Shown: positions 60,885-64,000 of the stretch, piece by piece
Layout of the letters: every line of letters starts with the position of its first letter
Numbering within the stretch: the first letter of the stretch is position 1
From: Durusdinium trenchii
Taxonomy: Eukaryota > Sar > Dinophyceae > Suessiales > Symbiodiniaceae
Assembly (NCBI GenBank): GCA_963970005.1
Contig: CAXAMN010023662.1
Coordinates: 541,864 to 605,863, forward strand
Reading direction: 5' to 3'
Length of the DNA: 64,000 nt
Position numbers and translations under genes: made by a program
Notes under the pieces: model-generated
What the model saw: the letters and a program-made list of their open reading frames with translations, nothing else
What the model was told of the DNA's origin: nothing
Databases searched by the model: none

Positions 60885-62134
60885 TTAATTTGTTGATCGT
60901 CTTGCTTCAGCATTCTCACGAAGTTGGCTGTCCCTTTCTGCCAGACAAACAAAGTGCCCCTGGTGCCAGGAAAAGGGGTCACTGTCCTCAAGGCTTGGCC
61001 ATAGATGATGCCGTGGATGTTGTGCTGCAGCCAACTTGTCCATTGAGTGAAGTGCTGAAGAACTCGTTGTTGTGTTTCAGATGGTTGTGCCGGCAGAGTC
61101 TTCCACTGTAGGCCATCAGGAGTGATGACTCGCTTGTAGCCTAGGACCATCTGCTTGTACTGCTGGATTTCTTCGACCAGTTGCATCAACTGATACATGG
61201 ACTCTGCGCAAGTGTCCACGTTGTAGAACACGCCCTTGAAGGGTCTGATGAAGCGCAGCGGCATGAGGTATGGTCTGCCTTGGTGCTTGACAATGGATGT
61301 GCCCTCATCTGCATTGGCCTCAAGGAGTGTGGCTGGTCCTCTCCAAGCACCATCTCGATATACCTCAATGGTAGAAGTGCCAGGAGTCAGCTGAGACAGA
61401 TCCAGTTGATGTGTTCGAGTGTGGCTAGCTCGTGCCAGGCGATCCTCCATGATTGACTGCTGAACTGCTGTCAAGGAGATCTGTCTCAATCTCATTGCAG
61501 TCTCGAAAACAGAAAGATCTCGATCTTGTGCTCCAGTGACTGCAGTGATGTTCGGGGTCTCGAACTCATAGAAGGCACGAGGAACCACTCCAAACACTGC
61601 CATGGATGGCGAGTAACCTCCATAGGTCATAGTCATGTTCTGGCTCACGCATGACTCAGCAGCTATGTCTTCATCTTCAACTTCCAACGACTGGCGTTCA
61701 CACTCAGCTTTGACCTTCTGCATGGTGAGCTTCACGAGGCTGATGTGACGCTCAATGAGGCCTGTTCCGGTGCGCTGCTTGCCTGCTTCGCCCGAGGTGG
61801 TGCCCTTGGGATTTCGCTCTATGTTCAGGCGTTCGAATTCAACTGCTGCTGAAGGACTCATCAAGCCACTCTCTTGGTCTGAAGTGAGGACCCGCATAGG
61901 ACCAAAGTAGCGAATCCAATGGTGGAGCAATCCACGCAGCAGTTCTTCTGTCTCCCGTGACTTGGTGTGGTACGCCACCTTGTAGCGCGTAGCCACGTCG
62001 ATGAGGAGAACAAAGGGCTTTGACCACAGATAGAAAATGTCCATCTCCACCTCATCGCCGAAGTGTGCTGCCAATGAGACCTTAGTCAATTTGGCTTGGC
62101 TGGTAGTCGTGCATATCGTCGACAGATAGGGCAT
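60881..62134 (-). CDS. copia-type integrase catalytic core
   Basis: A 417-residue open frame. An rve-type integrase core runs from residue ~20 to ~190, with the DDE triad visible as Asp32 (EMDIF), Asp86 (TSDQES) and Glu128 (GLIERHISL); 41 residues separate the second and third acids. It joins the DNA copy to host DNA in the nucleus. The remainder is a less conserved C-terminal domain. The first ~14 residues do not fit the integrase; homologous reading begins at Lys15 (codon 62092-62090), in the frame that follows directly from the preceding HHCC segment if one base is missing there. The ATG at 62134 is therefore probably not a natural start. It ends in TGA overlapping the ATG of the reverse transcriptase segment. 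Confidence 0.92.
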   Translation of the reverse strand: MPYLSTICTTTSQAKLTKVSLAAHFGDEVEMDIFYLWSKPFVLLIDVATRYKVAYHTKSRETEELLRGLLHHWIRYFGPMRVLTSDQESGLMSPSAAVEFERLNIERNPKGTTSGEAGKQRTGTGLIERHISLVKLTMQKVKAECERQSLEVEDEDIAAESCVSQNMTMTYGGYSPSMAVFGVVPRAFYEFETPNITAVTGAQDRDLSVFETAMRLRQISLTAVQQSIMEDRLARASHTRTHQLDLSQLTPGTSTIEVYRDGAWRGPATLLEANADEGTSIVKHQGRPYLMPLRFIRPFKGVFYNVDTCAESMYQLMQLVEEIQQYKQMVLGYKRVITPDGLQWKTLPAQPSETQQRVLQHFTQWTSWLQHNIHGIIYGQALRTVTPFPGTRGTLFVWQKGTANFVRMLKQDDQQIK

Positions 62135-63876
62135 GATGCCACTGCTTCATGAGCCATTTGCACTACTTCAGGAGGCATCCCTGCTCTGAGGAGCAGGTTG
62201 GAGAAATCCGTGGCGTTGGCATGCCACATCTTTTCATGTAGCCCGAGAAGGAGGCGTCGAGCAGCCACTGTGTCTTTCTTGATCTCTAGAGGTAGTCGAT
62301 GAAGGACACGTCGAATGCTGTAGAGGGGCTTCATGCTTCGAAGCTCGATGGCTGTTGTGTCGACTCCTTCATAGGGCATCATGGCTGTAGATGAGGATGG
62401 TCGTGCAGGATCTTCAGCTGGCTGTCGTGGAACGATGGCCTGTGATTCTGATGCAGCTTGTGGCATTGGTGTCATCGGTGCGGATGTCCCGGATGGAGTC
62501 TGAGGTGCTCCCTTTGCAGATGCTGGAGGATCGTAACTGCCGAAAAATGCAATCAGCCAATTCTCTTCTTCGATGGCCTCCCTTTGCTGGGAGGCTGAGA
62601 GTTCTCTCAGATCCTCGATGGAGTGAACTTGCCATGATTCATAGGATCCCCGGCAAATCAATCGTAGTGGCGCTTGTTCTGCAGAGAGGTGAGGCTCTGG
62701 AAATGGTTTGGCAAATGGGTGAAGCACCACGTGGACTCTGAAGACGTAGAGGATCTTTCTGAGGAGGTGTTTGGCCGCCATCATCAAAGATGGATCAGTG
62801 AGCCAGTAGTGATATTCTTTTCCACCGGCAGCTTCAAAGACGGACATGCTGTCCTCCACGATCTTGCACAGCAAGTATTTGAGATGTACTTGATCTTCGG
62901 GAGACAAGTTGTAGTCAGCAGGCGCTGTCAAAGTGACTGCCTTGGCATTGGCATGCGAGCGTGCGGCTCTCTTGAAGTCTTCCAGAGGGGACGATGCCAT
63001 AGACGGTGTCGATGGAGCTGCAGTTGCCATCTTCTCCAGCTTTCTTCCATAACGACATTCTCCTGGAATGTAGGTGTGTTCTGTTCCAGGAAGAGCAGCA
63101 CGTCCCAACTCGCAGCGCTCACACTTGTAGTAAATTGCTGTCTGGGCCAAGCTGTGCAGGATCTTAGGTCGAAGGCCACCATGAGGAGCAATGGTGTGGA
63201 TGACGTCCTCGATGAGTGCTTTGCAAAAGCGCTGAGGGTAAACTGCTGCCATTGCTGTTCGATTGATGCCGTTGTGTTGGCCTTGAAGAGGTGTGTGTGG
63301 AACTCCTCGATGGCCATTGCATCGGCGAACAGCTACTCTCAGCTTGAAGTTGGCCTCAAGGCCGGTGGCTTTGAGCACAGGTTGCCGATGTTCATCACAT
63401 GCTCCAAAGGCGCACTGATCTGTCCTCTTTGCCTTCCGGTATCCATGGAACTGCTGGTTGTGGATCATTAGACTTTCTGTCCACATAGCTGAACTCCATG
63501 GTTGTTCCAGCACATAGTACTTCTTTCTCTGAACTTGCTGGGCCAGCTTGTTCTGCATGTAAACCAGTGCTGGTCTCTCTTTCTCACGATCTCGTAGAAG
63601 ATCTCGTCTGTCTCGCCTGGATGAGGAGATGCTGTAGAACTTGCATCGAGGAGTGCACATCAGGAAGTCTGGGCGACAGACATCGTAGGCTTCATCAAGC
63701 ATCTTCTGGTGCTCAGGTAGGCCAAGATCCCAGCCATACCTGAAGTCAACTGGAAAGCCCATGGATAGGCCAGAAAGCACGCATAGCAATGTGAAGCGTC
63801 CAGAACCTGAACATAGTTCCCAGCCATGCCACTTGGTCTTGTTGCGCTTTGCCTCTTTGATCCATCGTGGGTGGAT
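62086..63876 (-). CDS. upstream Pol segment: methyltransferase-like domain, Cys/His cluster, HHCC zinc domain
   Basis: The frame is open from 63915, and the segment that fits starts near 63876; an internal ATG lies at 63789. Residue numbers below count from that ATG. Part 1 resembles a C5-cytosine methyltransferase fold: a glycine-rich ELCSGSGR motif at 63819-63796 (SAM-binding motif I position), TPRCKFYS at 46-53 with Cys49 where PPCQxFS carries the catalytic Cys, and LEQPWSS at 94-100 where ENV normally sits. Part 2 is a Cys223-Cys226-His238-Cys245 cluster. Part 3, at the end, is the HHCC pre-integrase zinc motif, His518-x4-His523-x29-Cys553-x2-Cys556, which helps multimerise integrase. The frame stops at 62088-62086, where reading slips -1 into the integrase core. 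Catalytic activity is doubtful because Arg replaces the second Pro of the PPC motif. Confidence 0.8.
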   Translation of the reverse strand: MHPRWIKEAKRNKTKWHGWELCSGSGRFTLLCVLSGLSMGFPVDFRYGWDLGLPEHQKMLDEAYDVCRPDFLMCTPRCKFYSISSSRRDRRDLLRDREKERPALVYMQNKLAQQVQRKKYYVLEQPWSSAMWTESLMIHNQQFHGYRKAKRTDQCAFGACDEHRQPVLKATGLEANFKLRVAVRRCNGHRGVPHTPLQGQHNGINRTAMAAVYPQRFCKALIEDVIHTIAPHGGLRPKILHSLAQTAIYYKCERCELGRAALPGTEHTYIPGECRYGRKLEKMATAAPSTPSMASSPLEDFKRAARSHANAKAVTLTAPADYNLSPEDQVHLKYLLCKIVEDSMSVFEAAGGKEYHYWLTDPSLMMAAKHLLRKILYVFRVHVVLHPFAKPFPEPHLSAEQAPLRLICRGSYESWQVHSIEDLRELSASQQREAIEEENWLIAFFGSYDPPASAKGAPQTPSGTSAPMTPMPQAASESQAIVPRQPAEDPARPSSSTAMMPYEGVDTTAIELRSMKPLYSIRRVLHRLPLEIKKDTVAARRLLLGLHEKMWHANATDFSNLLLRAGMPPEVVQMAHEAVASCPICRRYARLPAKPN

Positions 63877-63998
63877 GGAGAGACCACTCGTCGTCCTGAC
63901 TTCACATAGAACTCCTCAGGCATTGCTTTGTAGTCCTTGTTCAGTCGTTGACATTCTTCAGCTGTCAGATGTTCTGGATATTCATCCTGAGTGTAGAG
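63870..63998 (-). CDS. partial Pol leader, continues beyond window
   Basis: A minus-strand frame open from the window edge, reading LYTQDEYPEHLTAEE near its start and PEEFYVKSGRRVVS near its end. It runs to about 63870, where the coherent protein sequence moves to the next frame (-1). The frame formally continues to a stop at 63660, but beyond ~63870 its translation no longer fits the methyltransferase-like domain, which is read in the other frame. Rich in Glu, Lys and Tyr. Function unknown; it is the region just N-terminal to the methyltransferase-like domain. Confidence 0.6.
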
Positions 63999-64000
63999 AG

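Larger units (their letters stand above)
57798..64000 (-). mobile_element. Ty1/copia-like LTR retrotransposon, 5' end beyond window
   Basis: The minus strand from the right edge to 57798 encodes, in transposition order, an upstream leader, a methyltransferase-like domain, a Cys/His cluster, an HHCC zinc domain, a DDE integrase core, a copia-type reverse transcriptase and RNase H, and a C-terminal extension. Integrase before reverse transcriptase marks the Ty1/copia order and rules out Ty3/gypsy. The coding region is split into four segments, each displaced by -1 from the one before it (near 63876, 62092 and 60884). The 5' LTR and most of any gag lie outside the window. No 3' LTR could be proven because its partner is not visible; a repeat at 57490-57697, just past the last stop codon, is a candidate for part of it. 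Confidence 0.92.

Noticed and set aside
62080-62110. Programmed -1 frameshift between the HHCC and integrase segments
   Set aside because: The sequence at the junction does not form a canonical slippery heptamer in the zero frame and no downstream pseudoknot was evident. A single lost A explains it more simply.
1-64000. CRISPR arrays, rRNA, tRNA and bacterial operons
   Set aside because: No regularly spaced identical repeats, no rRNA-like conserved blocks, no cloverleaf noticed by eye and no compact same-strand gene runs. A tRNA scan was not possible, so isolated tRNAs cannot be fully excluded.

Overview
This is eukaryotic nuclear DNA, most likely from a dinoflagellate close to Symbiodiniaceae. 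Three things point there. (1) The right end, on the minus strand, carries a Ty1/copia-like polyprotein with an upstream cytosine-methyltransferase-like domain and a long tail after RNase H, an arrangement I associate with dinoflagellate elements. (2) The remaining ~57 kb has no long open frame. It has short GC/CpG-rich patches bounded by AG...GT splice-like sites, separated by hundreds to thousands of AT-richer, repeat-laden bases, as in intron-rich dinoflagellate genes. (3) A partial match to the dinoflagellate spliced leader lies at 8917-8936 (minus). No operons, Shine-Dalgarno sites, rRNA, tRNA or CRISPR array were seen. A 10-N assembly gap lies at 3953-3962.

Layout. 0-9 kb: candidate exons of uncertain strand, a methyltransferase-like exon near 2.65 kb, and two weak gene models (plus 4.55-5.93 kb; minus 8.15-6.55 kb). 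10.6-17.4 kb: an acidic candidate exon, then a phase-consistent five-exon plus-strand model. 17.4-37 kb: mostly repeats and unassigned DNA, with isolated candidate exons at 21.2-21.7, 23.8 and 28.3-28.5 kb, a G+T-rich block at 30.0-30.4 kb and a minisatellite at 32.9-33.1 kb. 37-39 kb: minus-strand candidate exons, one with a signal-peptide-like stretch. 41-47.2 kb and 50.2-52.85 kb: two minus-strand, multi-exon models with good splice sites and consistent phases. 53-57.5 kb: repeats, including a cluster of palindromes. 57.8-64.0 kb: the copia-like element, read right to left, with its 5' end beyond the window.

How it works together. The retroelement is the only part whose function can be read with confidence. 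It has a zinc motif, an HHCC and DDE integrase, reverse transcriptase and RNase H, all needed for copy-and-paste transposition. Its reading frame is broken three times, each time by the same -1 displacement, so this copy is probably dead, mis-assembled or expressed unusually. At least four small dispersed repeat families (two of them foldback/MITE-like) recur across the window.

Limits. Apart from the retroelement, exon calls rest on composition, open phase and splice-like dinucleotides read by eye. Frames of 40-90 codons are common by chance here, and several patches read plausibly on both strands, so those calls carry low confidence and need transcript evidence.
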